Shown in pieces: positions 49,165-58,875 of a stretch of 64,000 nucleotides of DNA (position 1 is its first letter; each line of letters opens with the position of its first letter). The notes beneath the pieces were generated by a model that ran no database searches, was not told where the DNA came from, and saw nothing but the letters and a program-made list of their open reading frames with translations. Made by a program: the position numbers and the translations under genes. Source of the DNA: an uncultured Pirellulaceae bacterium (GTDB taxonomy: Bacteria; Planctomycetota; Planctomycetia; Pirellulales; Pirellulaceae); the NCBI GenBank assembly GCA_938083195.1, contig CALKCK010000007.1, positions 62,001-126,000 on the forward strand, in the 5' to 3' direction.

Positions 49165-49743
49165 TTATGATTTTAAAGAGCGTTTTCTCGAATTCGAAGA
49201 AGATTTTTTCTTAGCAGGTTTTTTGGAAAGGCTCTTTGAGCCATTGATTGACGTACCACTTTGCAAGCGAGGAGATTTCTTTTGAGAACGAGACCGTTGG
49301 CTCCGCTCAATTTTAGATCGGTCTACGGTCTCCAATTCCCTCGCTATACAGGCTAACTCCCAAGCTTTTTTTTTCGTATATTTTTTAAACGAAAAACTGA
49401 TTTTTCTGCGAGAGCCATCTTTCGTTTTCCAAGATGCACAATAGCTTGAGTAAAGCTTACCATAGGTAGATTCGCAAACCGAAAGATGAACGCCCACTAC
49501 GCCGCTTTGGTTGCGGTGTGTTCGAACACCTTTTGTTGTCTTGGGTGGCGGCAATTGCGCAACCAACTCGCGGTATCTCGCGCGAGATGCTGCCAGTGCT
49601 TTTCTTTTACCACAATATTTCTTATCTGAAAAAAATTCATTCGTGTATTTGCCAACCCGGGAAATTCGAATCATGTACCCAAAGGTTCCCTGCTCCTCGA
49701 TGTCGTATCGAGTGATTCCACGTTCAATTAATTTCGTACCCAT
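49165..49743 (-). CDS. AP2/ERF-like DNA-binding domain protein
   Basis: From the ATG at 49743 the product is 192 aa. Around residues 80-140 a pattern like an AP2 domain appears: RNQSGVVGVHLSVCEST, SSYCASWKTKDGSRRKISFS, FKKYTKKKAWELACIARELE. The last 50 residues are a Lys/Ser/Arg tail of low complexity (KKPAKKKSSSNSRKRSLKS) that may bind nucleic acid. Bacterial AP2 domains occur mainly in mobile-element nucleases and rare stand-alone proteins; no nuclease domain is seen here. The N-terminal 75 residues look like a second, degenerate copy. Function unknown. Confidence 0.72.
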   Translation of the reverse strand: MGTKLIERGITRYDIEEQGTFGYMIRISRVGKYTNEFFSDKKYCGKRKALAASRARYRELVAQLPPPKTTKGVRTHRNQSGVVGVHLSVCESTYGKLYSSYCASWKTKDGSRRKISFSFKKYTKKKAWELACIARELETVDRSKIERSQRSRSQKKSPRLQSGTSINGSKSLSKKPAKKKSSSNSRKRSLKS

Positions 49744-49982
49744 CAACTCTGCTCCAACGCATCAAAATCACCTTGTCATTTAAAAACTGTTTTTTAAATA
49801 CCTAAGGCACCCGAGATTCTCATTCACAGTTACAAGCAAGATTCGAACGAGGGGGGAATCTCCCCGGAACTACCAATTGCTTCACTTTTCACAACCCTTA
49901 GGTTAAGATCTTCCAGAGTTGGAAACCATAAAAACTTTGCAATAGATTTGTTAAATCGGACCCCTTTTACACTCGAGTAAAT

Positions 49983-51503
49983 ATGTTGAAGCCACATCTA
50001 GTCTTAATTCTCGCATTATCGTTACAACTAAACTTCGTTGGTTTTACCTTCTCGCAAAAAGCTCTCTCTCAAAAACAAAACCCGAATGAAAAACCCAACG
50101 TCATCTTTCTTCTGACAGATGACCAGTCGACCATCACGATGGGCTGTTATGGGAACGATGACGTCAAAACACCAAACTTAGATCAGCTCGCGAGTGAGGG
50201 GATGATTTTTGACCGTCACTACGTCACAACCGCAATCTGCATGGCCAGTCGCGCCAATATTTTCACGGGTCTTTATGAATTTCGGACCGGCTGCAATTTT
50301 GTGAATGGAAATTTAACGCGCCAACTATGGGAAACCAGCTATCCAATTTTGTTTAAGAACGCGGGGTATCGCACCGCATTTGCTGGAAAATTTGGAATCG
50401 TAATCGAAGGTGAAAAAAAACTGCCAAGCCAAGACTTCGATCTCTGGGGAGGAGGCCCTGGTCAAACGAATTACGCAACCGCACGAAACAAATCGATGGC
50501 AAAATACGCCAAAGGACATCCCCATTCTACGTTGTCGTATGCTGAGTTTTCGAAGGACTTTATTAAACAATCTGTTAACGACAACCTTCCTTTTTGCCTC
50601 TCGATTAGCTTCAAGGCTTCTCATCGTCCCGTCCAGCCCGACTCATTATTTGATGCCGTTTACGAGGGCGTTCATTTTTCCAAGCCAAAAAACTACGGAC
50701 GCGAAAAAGGGAAACACCTCGCTGAGCAAAGTAAAACGGGCCGCCAATATACCCGTTTTGAAGAGTGGGGATATTCCAATGACTATGACGCAGTCATGAG
50801 AAAATACAACCAACAGATTTTCGGTGTGGATGTGGCGGTTGGCATGATCCGAGAGGAACTTAAGAAACAGGGGATTGCAGATAACACCATCATTATTTTC
50901 ACTTCCGACAATGGGTTTCTGTGCGGCTCCCACGGTTACGGATCCAAAGTCATTCCCTACGACGAATCAACTCGCGTCCCTTTGATCATTTTTGACCCCC
51001 GGCATCCAAATTCTGGCAAGGGACTCCGATGCCGCTCGCTGACTGGAAGCATCGACCTCTCACCGACGATGCTTCATTTTGCTGGACTTTCGGCGCCCGA
51101 AAATATCGACGGCGTCAGTCTTGTTCCTCTCCTTCAAACACCAACAAAACCAGTTCGAGAAAGTCTCTCGCTGATGAACTTCTGGGGGCCTAAGACCGCT
51201 CACTCATTCGGAGTGGTTACGAACTCTTGGAAATATCTTTACTGGTACTCGCAGGAGAACGACATGTCTTCCACCGAAGAGTTGTTTGATATGAATCGAG
51301 ATGCCAATGAATTAACCAATGCTGCTCTGGATGAATCGAATTTGGAATCCCTTAATAAGATGAGGAAACTTTACGACCAACACTTATATGAAATCAATGA
51401 AAACGCGGTTCGGCCAGTTTATCGTCAGTACAAAGACCTGTTCGATCGAAAACAAACTTGGGCGGACAAAAAAGAGATTCTTGAAAAATCATCTCGAAAA
51501 TGA
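49983..51503 (+). CDS. sulfatase
   Basis: This 506-aa exported sulfatase has a signal peptide (about 1-30). The metal-binding start is PNVIFLLTDDQST (Asp46, Asp47), and the formylglycine motif is C86-M-A-S-R90, a CxAxR form of the usual CxPxR. Further blocks: FAGKFGI, IFTSDNGFLCGSHGYGSK and PSVPLII-like RVPLIIFDPRH. It cuts sulfate esters, probably on marine polysaccharides, outside the cytoplasm after maturation by a formylglycine-generating enzyme (none in the window). It converges with the second sulfatase gene. Confidence 0.95.
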   Translation: MLKPHLVLILALSLQLNFVGFTFSQKALSQKQNPNEKPNVIFLLTDDQSTITMGCYGNDDVKTPNLDQLASEGMIFDRHYVTTAICMASRANIFTGLYEFRTGCNFVNGNLTRQLWETSYPILFKNAGYRTAFAGKFGIVIEGEKKLPSQDFDLWGGGPGQTNYATARNKSMAKYAKGHPHSTLSYAEFSKDFIKQSVNDNLPFCLSISFKASHRPVQPDSLFDAVYEGVHFSKPKNYGREKGKHLAEQSKTGRQYTRFEEWGYSNDYDAVMRKYNQQIFGVDVAVGMIREELKKQGIADNTIIIFTSDNGFLCGSHGYGSKVIPYDESTRVPLIIFDPRHPNSGKGLRCRSLTGSIDLSPTMLHFAGLSAPENIDGVSLVPLLQTPTKPVRESLSLMNFWGPKTAHSFGVVTNSWKYLYWYSQENDMSSTEELFDMNRDANELTNAALDESNLESLNKMRKLYDQHLYEINENAVRPVYRQYKDLFDRKQTWADKKEILEKSSRK

Positions 51504-51504
51504 T

Positions 51505-51523
51505 TCCGAGCGATTGCCTCGGA
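51505..51523 (+). terminator. possible terminator between convergent sulfatases
   Basis: A short stem (TCCGAG/CTCGGA, 7-base loop) directly after the stop codon, followed by CCTGTTTTA. The T run is brief, so this is a weak candidate. Confidence 0.45.
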
Positions 51524-51563
51524 CCTGTTTTATAAGCTAGCCATTCGATCTCAAAACAAGGGG

Positions 51564-53609
51564 CTACTTAGCGTTCTCGCCAACTCTTTTGAAATGAAGG
51601 GTGACCGCCAATTCGTCTTCCTCTCCCGGCAAACCTGTAATCAACAAGGGATGAAAACCCTTCCCAAGATTAAGCTCCACCTCGAAAGAATCCTGCCCGT
51701 GTTCGCGGTGGAAATCAGCATCAATAATTGCGGCTTCATGCAATCGAATAAATACCTTTGCCTTGGATTGAAGGGAAATTTTATAACGACCAGACTGCGT
51801 GACTTGCACCGTTCGAGACGCCATCACGGCGCCTCCCTTGGGACACTTTAGATTCGCAGAGAAAGTCGTCTGTTTTCCTTTTAGTACAATTCCTTTAGCA
51901 TCTGGATCAATGGTTTCTTCGATTGAACTGGCGGATAAATCTGGCACGTACTTAAATTTCCCTTTAACACTTAGATCGCCCCGTGTTTTCAATTCATCGG
52001 ACTTCTCGAATCCGGGAATGAATTCAGAGTCGTATGGCCGCGGCGCGGAGCTATCGGCTACTCGAAGGCGAAGGACTTGGTCACGCATCCGCTGTTCAAG
52101 CTCGGCGAATTTGCCTCCCGTGTTTGCCAAATTCTTCCGCTCTCCAAGGTCTGATTCCAAATGGTAAATTTCGAAAGGATCGGCATGCGATTTGATATTT
52201 GTCCGAATGCCTTTGTATCCGTCGAGGTGAATCACTTGCATTTGCCCCCTCTTTGTCCCTGCTCGCGATTTAAGAAATGTCGAATATGATTTTGTCTTTC
52301 CCCTGTGTTCATACTCAACATAAACACGACTTGGCTTTCGATCTCGACTGCCTTTTAACGAATTCATCATAGAAACTCCATCGGTTCTTGCAGGTGGCAG
52401 CACTCCTGCAATTTCGGCGAAGGTTGCCATCCAATCATGGAATTGCGTCGGCTTTAAATGCACTGAGCTTTTGGGAATTGTCTCAGGCCACCACGCGATA
52501 GTTGGCATCCGAATTCCGCCTTCCCAGGTATCTCGCTTGGTGCCATCAAAAGGCCCGTACGATTGAAAATCACTCGCCTCAAACTGCTGGCCTTGAATAT
52601 AGGTTTTGTCGTGAGGTCCGTTATCACTCGTAAAGACAACCAACGTATTTTCCGAGATATTGAGATCGTTCAGCGTCACTAAAATGTCTCCCACACAATC
52701 GTCGATTCTTCGAACCATCGTGGCGAATCGTTCCTGAACGTCCGACCATCCCTTGCCGACGTAATCTGGGTGGCGGTAAGAATCAATCGTTCCCAAGGCG
52801 GTATTGATCATCCTCCCCGGCTCGCCAATCCAGCGAACACCACCATCTAACCCCAAGCCCTCCGGATAAGCGCTGGTGGGAACCTGCAATGCGGCATGGG
52901 GAGTATCGAACGCCAGATAAAGAAAAAACGGTTGATCCGGCTTTGATTCGCGATGTTCAATGATCCACTGCTTAGATCGGGCTGTAAATAAGTCCGTCGT
53001 ATAACACCGAGCGAGATCCCCAGAGACTTCTCGATCGTTCCACCAAACTGGTTTACCTACCCGATGTGACTCCGAATTTCCTATCGGCCACGGATGACTT
53101 GGGTAGTGAACATGACCATCTCCATGCGCAACATAACCAAAAAACTCATCAAAACCACGCTTGGTTGGGTAAGCCTCCCATGACTTGGAATCTTTACCTT
53201 CGCCTTGCAAACCGTACTTGCCTATCAAAGCAGTCTTATACCCAGCATCTTTTAAAACAGTCGCCACCGTATGGTTATCATTCAGAGCTTTATCAAACTG
53301 ATTGTTACGGACCGATGCATGGCCTTGATGCACGCCCATCAGGAAAGAAGCTCGGCTTGGCGCACAAACTGGAGCAGGGCAATAATGCTGTGGCATCAGC
53401 AAACCGTCCCTTGCCATTTGATCTAAATAAGGCGTCTTGTGACGGCGCGGGTGTGTCGATGAATTTTGATGCAGAACTCCAATATCGCCCCAACCTAAAT
53501 CGTCGGCAAGGATAAATATAATGTTGGGCTGATTCTGACCTAAAGCTGACTGATCGATATTTATCAAACAAACAACAGCCATCAAAACAAAAGTCGCAGT
53601 TTTAAACAT
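51564..53609 (-). CDS. sulfatase with C-terminal extension
   Basis: From the ATG at 53609 (with a GGTGA Shine-Dalgarno; ATG 53624 is an alternative) the product is 681 aa with a signal peptide (FKTATFVLMAVVCLINIDQSALG). Asp pair in FILADDLGWGDIG, formylglycine motif CAPSR (residues 82-86), GKYGLQGEG and VFTSDNGPH follow the sulfatase pattern. The last 130 residues (TFSANLKCPKGGAVMASRTV, YKISLQSKAKVFIRLHEA) form a separate beta-rich domain, perhaps for glycan binding. It is the third gene in an operon with DUF1553 and DUF1501 genes. Confidence 0.95.
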   Translation of the reverse strand: MFKTATFVLMAVVCLINIDQSALGQNQPNIIFILADDLGWGDIGVLHQNSSTHPRRHKTPYLDQMARDGLLMPQHYCPAPVCAPSRASFLMGVHQGHASVRNNQFDKALNDNHTVATVLKDAGYKTALIGKYGLQGEGKDSKSWEAYPTKRGFDEFFGYVAHGDGHVHYPSHPWPIGNSESHRVGKPVWWNDREVSGDLARCYTTDLFTARSKQWIIEHRESKPDQPFFLYLAFDTPHAALQVPTSAYPEGLGLDGGVRWIGEPGRMINTALGTIDSYRHPDYVGKGWSDVQERFATMVRRIDDCVGDILVTLNDLNISENTLVVFTSDNGPHDKTYIQGQQFEASDFQSYGPFDGTKRDTWEGGIRMPTIAWWPETIPKSSVHLKPTQFHDWMATFAEIAGVLPPARTDGVSMMNSLKGSRDRKPSRVYVEYEHRGKTKSYSTFLKSRAGTKRGQMQVIHLDGYKGIRTNIKSHADPFEIYHLESDLGERKNLANTGGKFAELEQRMRDQVLRLRVADSSAPRPYDSEFIPGFEKSDELKTRGDLSVKGKFKYVPDLSASSIEETIDPDAKGIVLKGKQTTFSANLKCPKGGAVMASRTVQVTQSGRYKISLQSKAKVFIRLHEAAIIDADFHREHGQDSFEVELNLGKGFHPLLITGLPGEEDELAVTLHFKRVGENAK

Positions 53610-53723
53610 TTCACCGTTTCCCATCAGAAATCAACGCTATCTCGATAGCCTTCAACTGGCACAAATCTACGTTTGCAATTGAATGCGGTGCCGCGACAAC
53701 CGCTTTAACCACATAATAACGAA

Positions 53724-55148
53724 TCAGGCAATGATCTCTTTGATCACTTCACCGCCAAATTGAGACAACTGTTTGTAACGACCACCATGGAAATATGTCA
53801 ATTTGTTGTCGTCGAGTCCCAATAGATCAAGCATCGTACAGTGAACATCTCGAATAGGATGGACGACTTCGACCGCTTTCCCGCCAATCTCATCGGTCGC
53901 ACCGACGACGGTCCCCTTCTTCACGCCGCCTCCTGCAAAAAACATGTTCATGGCTTGGGAATTGTGGTCTCTCCCAATCGCCGTCTGACCACCACGAACC
54001 GTATTGTCTGGCGTGCGTCCAAACTCGCCAGTCCAGACCACCAAAGTATCGTCCAACATTCCGCGTGCCTTGAGATCCTTAATTAGCGCAGCAATCGGTT
54101 GGTCAACCGACTGAATCCGTTTCTTATGAGCACGTTCGATGAAGTCATGAGAATCCCAACCTCCAGCGAATATCTGAACGAACCTGACACCATTCTCGAC
54201 CAACCGACGCGCCAGCAAACATTTTCTTCCAAATTCTGCCGTGGACTCCTGATTCAATCCATACATCTCCAGCGTATTCTCAGACTCACGGCTCAGATCC
54301 ACCAGATCCGGCACTTCCATCTGCATACGGAAAGCCAATTCGTAGTTGTCCATCCGGGACTCCAGTTCCCGATGTTGCGGATGGTTTTTAACTGACTCAC
54401 GGTTTATCTCCGAAAGCATGTCTAAGTTTCTACGTTGGTGGTCGCGAGTCTTCCATTTTGGTGGATTCAGATCCAGAATTGGAGAACCTGACGAACGCAG
54501 CCTCGTAGCCTGATATTTCGAGGGAAGAAAACCGCTCGACCAATTCCCAGACCCGCCCTGTGGCGCAGCCAATTCCGTCATCACAACATACCCGGGTAAA
54601 TTTTCATTCACCGATCCAAGGCCATAATTTACCCAGGAACCGATAGCCGGATCGCCACCAAAACGACTGCCCGTATTCATATGAAATAATGCGGCCGGAT
54701 GATTGACGGATTCAGCCTGACACCCGCGATAAACACACAACTCGTCCGCCACCTCGGCTTTTGACATATGGGCAAAGTGTTCGCACATGTCGATTCCCGA
54801 TTGCCCAGCTTTGCGAAACTTATATGGACTTCCTACGTAAAACCGATTCCCGCGCGTCATCCCCGAAAATCGCTCGTTGTCACTCACAAACTTTTTCAAA
54901 TGAAGTTCACTCAGCTTGGGTTTCGGATCAAATGTTTCTATGTGAGAAGGTGCTCCTTCCATGAATAACATAATCACGGATTTCGCCCTTGGTAAATGAT
55001 GTGGTTTTTGGCCGTCCCTTTCCGTCCCCGGTAAGCCATCGGCAGCCGTTTCATTGCCCATCATCCCCGTCAACGCCACAGACCCCAAAGACGCACCAAG
55101 CCCGTACATAAAACTGCGACGATTCAATTCACTCTGATAAACACTCAT
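53724..55148 (-). CDS. DUF1501 family protein (Tat-exported)
   Basis: The 474-aa protein begins with a Tat signal (NRRSFMYGLGASLGSVALTG). Blocks AKSVIMLFMEGAPSHIETFDPKP, GIDMCEHFAHMSKAEV, HPAALFHMNTGSR, GVRFVQIFAGGWDSHDF, LVVWTGEFGRTPD and GRDHNSQAMNMFFAGGGVKKG are DUF1501, a family with an alkaline-phosphatase/sulfatase-like fold. It follows the DUF1553 gene by 42 bases, the standard planctomycete pair, and precedes the sulfatase gene by about 115 bases. Confidence 0.95.
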   Translation of the reverse strand: MSVYQSELNRRSFMYGLGASLGSVALTGMMGNETAADGLPGTERDGQKPHHLPRAKSVIMLFMEGAPSHIETFDPKPKLSELHLKKFVSDNERFSGMTRGNRFYVGSPYKFRKAGQSGIDMCEHFAHMSKAEVADELCVYRGCQAESVNHPAALFHMNTGSRFGGDPAIGSWVNYGLGSVNENLPGYVVMTELAAPQGGSGNWSSGFLPSKYQATRLRSSGSPILDLNPPKWKTRDHQRRNLDMLSEINRESVKNHPQHRELESRMDNYELAFRMQMEVPDLVDLSRESENTLEMYGLNQESTAEFGRKCLLARRLVENGVRFVQIFAGGWDSHDFIERAHKKRIQSVDQPIAALIKDLKARGMLDDTLVVWTGEFGRTPDNTVRGGQTAIGRDHNSQAMNMFFAGGGVKKGTVVGATDEIGGKAVEVVHPIRDVHCTMLDLLGLDDNKLTYFHGGRYKQLSQFGGEVIKEIIA

Positions 55149-55190
55149 TAAATTCCATCATCTCAATTTTGATAATTCTTAAACGTCGAC

Positions 55191-58052
55191 TTAGTAAACG
55201 AACATGAACTCATTGCTGTTCAAAAACAAAAGACACACATCCGCCAAAGCACGGGTCTCAGCGTCCACATCACTTGCTTGTTTATCCGGCCGATAATTCT
55301 CATAAACGTCGAGTCGCTCTTCGTACTCAAATGCGTCGCCCGAAAATTCTTCGACTAAACGGCGAGTAATCTTTGTAGGAAGAATATCCTCCTCCGGTGG
55401 ATGATCCCTGTGATAAGTAACCATCTGTTGATAATGGGATACCAAACGTTGAATCATCGCTTTCGAGGGAGTTTTAGCGAGAGCACGTTGATAACCTAAC
55501 TCAATTCGCCCTTCCACCGATTCGTTCTCTCCTTGCAAACGCAACGCCATCGCGATTGATCTCTTTGTTACAACATCGCTGTTGAGAAGCGTAAAAACCT
55601 GTGGAGTAACACTCGCCGAATCACGCATCTCACAAGATTCACTCGAATTTGGTTTGTCAAATACTTCCAAAAGTGGATCCGACATCCCACGGATCCGGTG
55701 TATATAAACGCTTCGCCGGTTTCGCTCGTTCGGTGTTGAATCGGGTTGATAGCCGGGAGCAAGCGAAAATTGGATCATCCTAGGAGACAACGCCACCTCA
55801 AGATTGATCTCGGGGCGGATGGAGAGCCCACCAATCTTCAAATTAATTTCATCACTTAGCACGAGCATTGTGTCCCGGAGTTCTTCAGCCGTTAGGCGAC
55901 GAGGAGTAAAATGAGTCAAAAGCTGATTGTTTGGATCTAATCGATTTACATTCGCGTAATTAGGATGAGAGCTCGCTCTCCGATAAGCTTTACTCAACAT
56001 GATTTCTTTATTTAACCATTTTAAAGAAGATCCATTGGCTACGAACTCGGCAGACAAGTGTTCCAACAGCAGGGGATGGGTGGGCGCTTTACCAGACACC
56101 CCCAAATTATTCGGATTCCCCGCAATCCCTTTCCCAAAGTGAAGGCTCCAAACCCGATTTACGATCGATCTGACTGCAAGTGAATTTTGCGAATCAGCAA
56201 TCCACCGAGCTAAACCCAGTCGACGCCCATTCACCGACTCAGACAACGCATAAGGGTCTTTTTCAGTGGCGGTTGGCCCCGCGCTTAATCCGATCGCACT
56301 GAGCACCCCTGGCGTCACTTCAATCGATGGAGAGTACACGCTGCCACCGTCCAAGATTTTTGAGTTCACAATTGGCTTGACTTTGGAACGCTGAAAGTTA
56401 TTTGCAGGCTCCCGCAATTTTTGCGATGGATGCAAATAGTCGCCCCCGTTATAAACCGACTGCGCCAATGGCTGAAACCGTTCCATCCGTCGAGTCCATA
56501 TTCGCACATCCTGTTCACGAACTTTCAGTTCGCCCTCCTCTGCAATCGACAGGCCAATAAACCTTCTTGGCTTTTCGCCTACGAAAGACTCCTTTCGCCG
56601 CTGGTTAAACGGAGCGTAATCAGCTTCACGCCCTTGTTCCTTAAACCAATTCTTTGCAGCAGTTTCACGCTTTGCATACAAGCCATTCATTTTGGTCGTG
56701 GCATGATCCAACATCGTTTCAACATGTAATTTTTGTTCGAAAAAACCGGTTCGGTTCTCTTTATCTAGAAACTCTGCCTTCATTTCCGCAGGCTGAGTAG
56801 TCGAAAACGCGGCGTACACCCGGTAGTAATCTCGAGTTGGAATTGGATCAAATTTATGGTCATGACATTTGCAACATTTTAAAGGAGTCGAAAGAAATGT
56901 TTCGCCGACTGCATTGGTCAAGTCGTCAAGGTAGATCTGGCGACTAACTTTCTCAGGTGTCATAGCGGTATGTTCCCACGGACCCATCCTTAGAAACCCA
57001 GTTGAGACACGCCCTTCAGGCATTGTAAACCGAGACGCAATGTCATGGCTTTCGCTTTCTTCTGAGGCAAGTTCATCCCCTGCAATTTGCTGGATTATGA
57101 ACTGATCGTAGGGTAGGTCTTCGTTAAAGGAGCGAATTACGTAGTCACGATAACGCCAAGCATTGGACCGCTCAAAGTCGTTAGAAAAACCACTCGTATC
57201 GGCGTACCGAACAACGTCCAACCAATGTTGCCCCCATCGTTCCCCGTAATGAGGACTGGCCAGCAATTTATCAATCAACTGATTCCAACTATCTGTTGGA
57301 TCTTTTTCATAGGCACGTACAAAAGATTCCGTTTCCTCAATTGAGGGCGGTAAACCAAGCAGATCGTAATAGGCACGTCGAACCAAAACGGCTGGAGAAG
57401 CAATTCCCGTCGGAGTCAAATTCGCCTTCGCGATGTTTGAATCAACAAATGCATCGATCTCAGTTTCAAACTCAACACCAGTTACGGGAACCTCCGGTTT
57501 AACAATTGGCTCAAACGCCCAAACATCTGCAGCCTTGTATCTCCGATTGTCCCAGTCTTGCGACAAGCCACCGCTGGTCAATATTGCTTTGCCAAACGCC
57601 TCACCCTTTTCAGAGTTCATCGAAAGAATCGATTTCTGTCTCTCCGAGTCCGGCCAAACCGCGCCTTCATCGATCCAGTCACTAATTGCAGCAATCTCCG
57701 CTTTGGTGAGGCGGTCGTTCTCTTTGGGCGGCATTTCCAAACCATCCCACCGGATCGCTTCCATCATCAGACTGTGTTTTGAATTTCCACGTTCAATTGC
57801 CGCTGTTCCAGATTCACCCCCGTTCATGATTCCTTCCATGCTGGAGATGTCAAAATCACCTTTGATGTCCGCTGGGTCATTTCCATGACAAGCGACGCAG
57901 CGTTGCTGAAAGATTGGAAGAACAACGAGTGTAAAATGCTTTTCGCGCTCCTCGTCGTGCAATGCATCCGAAGACGCCTGTCCGAATGAGGCAGTTATAG
58001 GAAAACTTAAAATCAACAATGTCAAAAGTCGATAGATTTTCCGGCAATTCAT
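55191..58052 (-). CDS. PSCyt1/DUF1549/DUF1553 protein
   Basis: From the ATG at 58052 (a TTG lies 45 bases upstream) the product is 953 aa with a signal peptide (NCRKIYRLLTLLILSFPITASFG). The heme motif CVACH lies near residue 52-56, then GDFDISSMEGIMNGGESG and EMPPKENDRLT (PSCyt1). DUF1549 has KLLASPHYGERWGQHWLDVVRYADTSG and FLSTPLKCCKCHDHKFDPI; DUF1553 has SLAVRSIVNRVWSLHFGKGI and LTAEELRDTMLVLSDEINL. It heads the operon with the DUF1501 and sulfatase genes. Known companions are glycan- or sulfate-degrading genes; the biochemical role is unproven. Confidence 0.94.
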   Translation of the reverse strand: MNCRKIYRLLTLLILSFPITASFGQASSDALHDEEREKHFTLVVLPIFQQRCVACHGNDPADIKGDFDISSMEGIMNGGESGTAAIERGNSKHSLMMEAIRWDGLEMPPKENDRLTKAEIAAISDWIDEGAVWPDSERQKSILSMNSEKGEAFGKAILTSGGLSQDWDNRRYKAADVWAFEPIVKPEVPVTGVEFETEIDAFVDSNIAKANLTPTGIASPAVLVRRAYYDLLGLPPSIEETESFVRAYEKDPTDSWNQLIDKLLASPHYGERWGQHWLDVVRYADTSGFSNDFERSNAWRYRDYVIRSFNEDLPYDQFIIQQIAGDELASEESESHDIASRFTMPEGRVSTGFLRMGPWEHTAMTPEKVSRQIYLDDLTNAVGETFLSTPLKCCKCHDHKFDPIPTRDYYRVYAAFSTTQPAEMKAEFLDKENRTGFFEQKLHVETMLDHATTKMNGLYAKRETAAKNWFKEQGREADYAPFNQRRKESFVGEKPRRFIGLSIAEEGELKVREQDVRIWTRRMERFQPLAQSVYNGGDYLHPSQKLREPANNFQRSKVKPIVNSKILDGGSVYSPSIEVTPGVLSAIGLSAGPTATEKDPYALSESVNGRRLGLARWIADSQNSLAVRSIVNRVWSLHFGKGIAGNPNNLGVSGKAPTHPLLLEHLSAEFVANGSSLKWLNKEIMLSKAYRRASSHPNYANVNRLDPNNQLLTHFTPRRLTAEELRDTMLVLSDEINLKIGGLSIRPEINLEVALSPRMIQFSLAPGYQPDSTPNERNRRSVYIHRIRGMSDPLLEVFDKPNSSESCEMRDSASVTPQVFTLLNSDVVTKRSIAMALRLQGENESVEGRIELGYQRALAKTPSKAMIQRLVSHYQQMVTYHRDHPPEEDILPTKITRRLVEEFSGDAFEYEERLDVYENYRPDKQASDVDAETRALADVCLLFLNSNEFMFVY

Positions 58053-58148
58053 TGGCAATGTTCGTATTGTTGGAAGCCTTGAAATATGCACCGGCAAAAC
58101 CGGCCACGTTTCTATGTTAACGGCTTTCTTTGATTAAGCACAATTCAA

Positions 58149-58178
58149 AGTATACTAAACTTCGAAAACTGGACACAA
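58149..58178 (-). promoter_or_regulatory. candidate sigma70-type promoter of the DUF1553 operon
   Basis: On the minus strand TTGTGT (58173-58178) and TATACT (58149-58154) are 18 bases apart, about 90 bases before the ATG at 58052. The -10 is good, the -35 weak. Confidence 0.4.
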
Positions 58179-58366
58179 GAAACATAATTTCTGAAGTGCT
58201 CAAATCGGTCATCTTGGGGTAACACAAGAACAAATTATGGCGAAAAAAGCATAAAAACGAATTGCCCGAAACAGCCATTTGCGGACCACGCTTGGGAACG
58301 GCAGTCAGCTTTTGCATCGAACCCTAGTCGTCAGTGAGGAAGATTACAACTTTGCGGCAACGAACT

Positions 58367-58411
58367 GAGGCAATTCGCCAAAAGGCAACTCGATTTTAGG
58401 CAACTCGAATT
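58367..58411. repeat. three 15-bp tandem repeats
   Basis: Three head-to-tail 15-mers start at 58367, 58382 and 58397; each begins AGGCAAYTCG. They abut the stop codon of the lipoprotein gene at 58412. The remainder of the gap 58053-58366 holds only the candidate promoter. Confidence 0.7.
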
Positions 58412-58816
58412 TCAATCGGTTTTGATATAGGCGTTAGAAATCAGTCGACCATCTTTTTCGATCAAAACGTTCTCCTCGGATACCACTCGATCGTTAATGA
58501 ATAGCGATTCTCCGTCGTAGCGAATGACAATCTCACCGACAAGCTTTACTTTCATATCAGGTTGAAGTTCCCGAATCAAAAAAAAGTCAGGTGGTGTAAT
58601 TACTTTTGCATCCACCTGAATTAACTCGACACCTAGATGGCTCCAAATGTGGGTTCCCTGGGGACTCCACAAATGGGTAAACTGGTCTCCCTCTGGTGCC
58701 TTTGAGCATCCAATATTAACCACCGAAACCAGAGCTATCAGCAATAAACATCGCCGGAAACTAAAACGACGCGCGTCCGATTTGTCAAAATATAAAAACT
58801 TAGTCGGCAACATCAT
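58412..58816 (-). CDS. small predicted lipoprotein, unknown function
   Basis: From the ATG at 58816 (AAGG seven bases upstream) the product is 134 aa. A signal segment ends in the lipobox VVNIGC with Cys37. The rest (THLWSPQGTHIWSHLGVELI, PDMKVKLVGEIVIRYDGESL, INDRVVSEENVLIEKDG) is rich in strands and may form a small beta-barrel. I do not recognise a family. It lies 59 bases after the DUF1080 gene on the same strand and could be co-transcribed with it. Confidence 0.72.
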   Translation of the reverse strand: MMLPTKFLYFDKSDARRFSFRRCLLLIALVSVVNIGCSKAPEGDQFTHLWSPQGTHIWSHLGVELIQVDAKVITPPDFFLIRELQPDMKVKLVGEIVIRYDGESLFINDRVVSEENVLIEKDGRLISNAYIKTD

Positions 58817-58875
58817 CGTAAGACCTTCGTAACACCTGAACACTTTGCAAAAGAAAACATGTTCAGCCGATTGTT

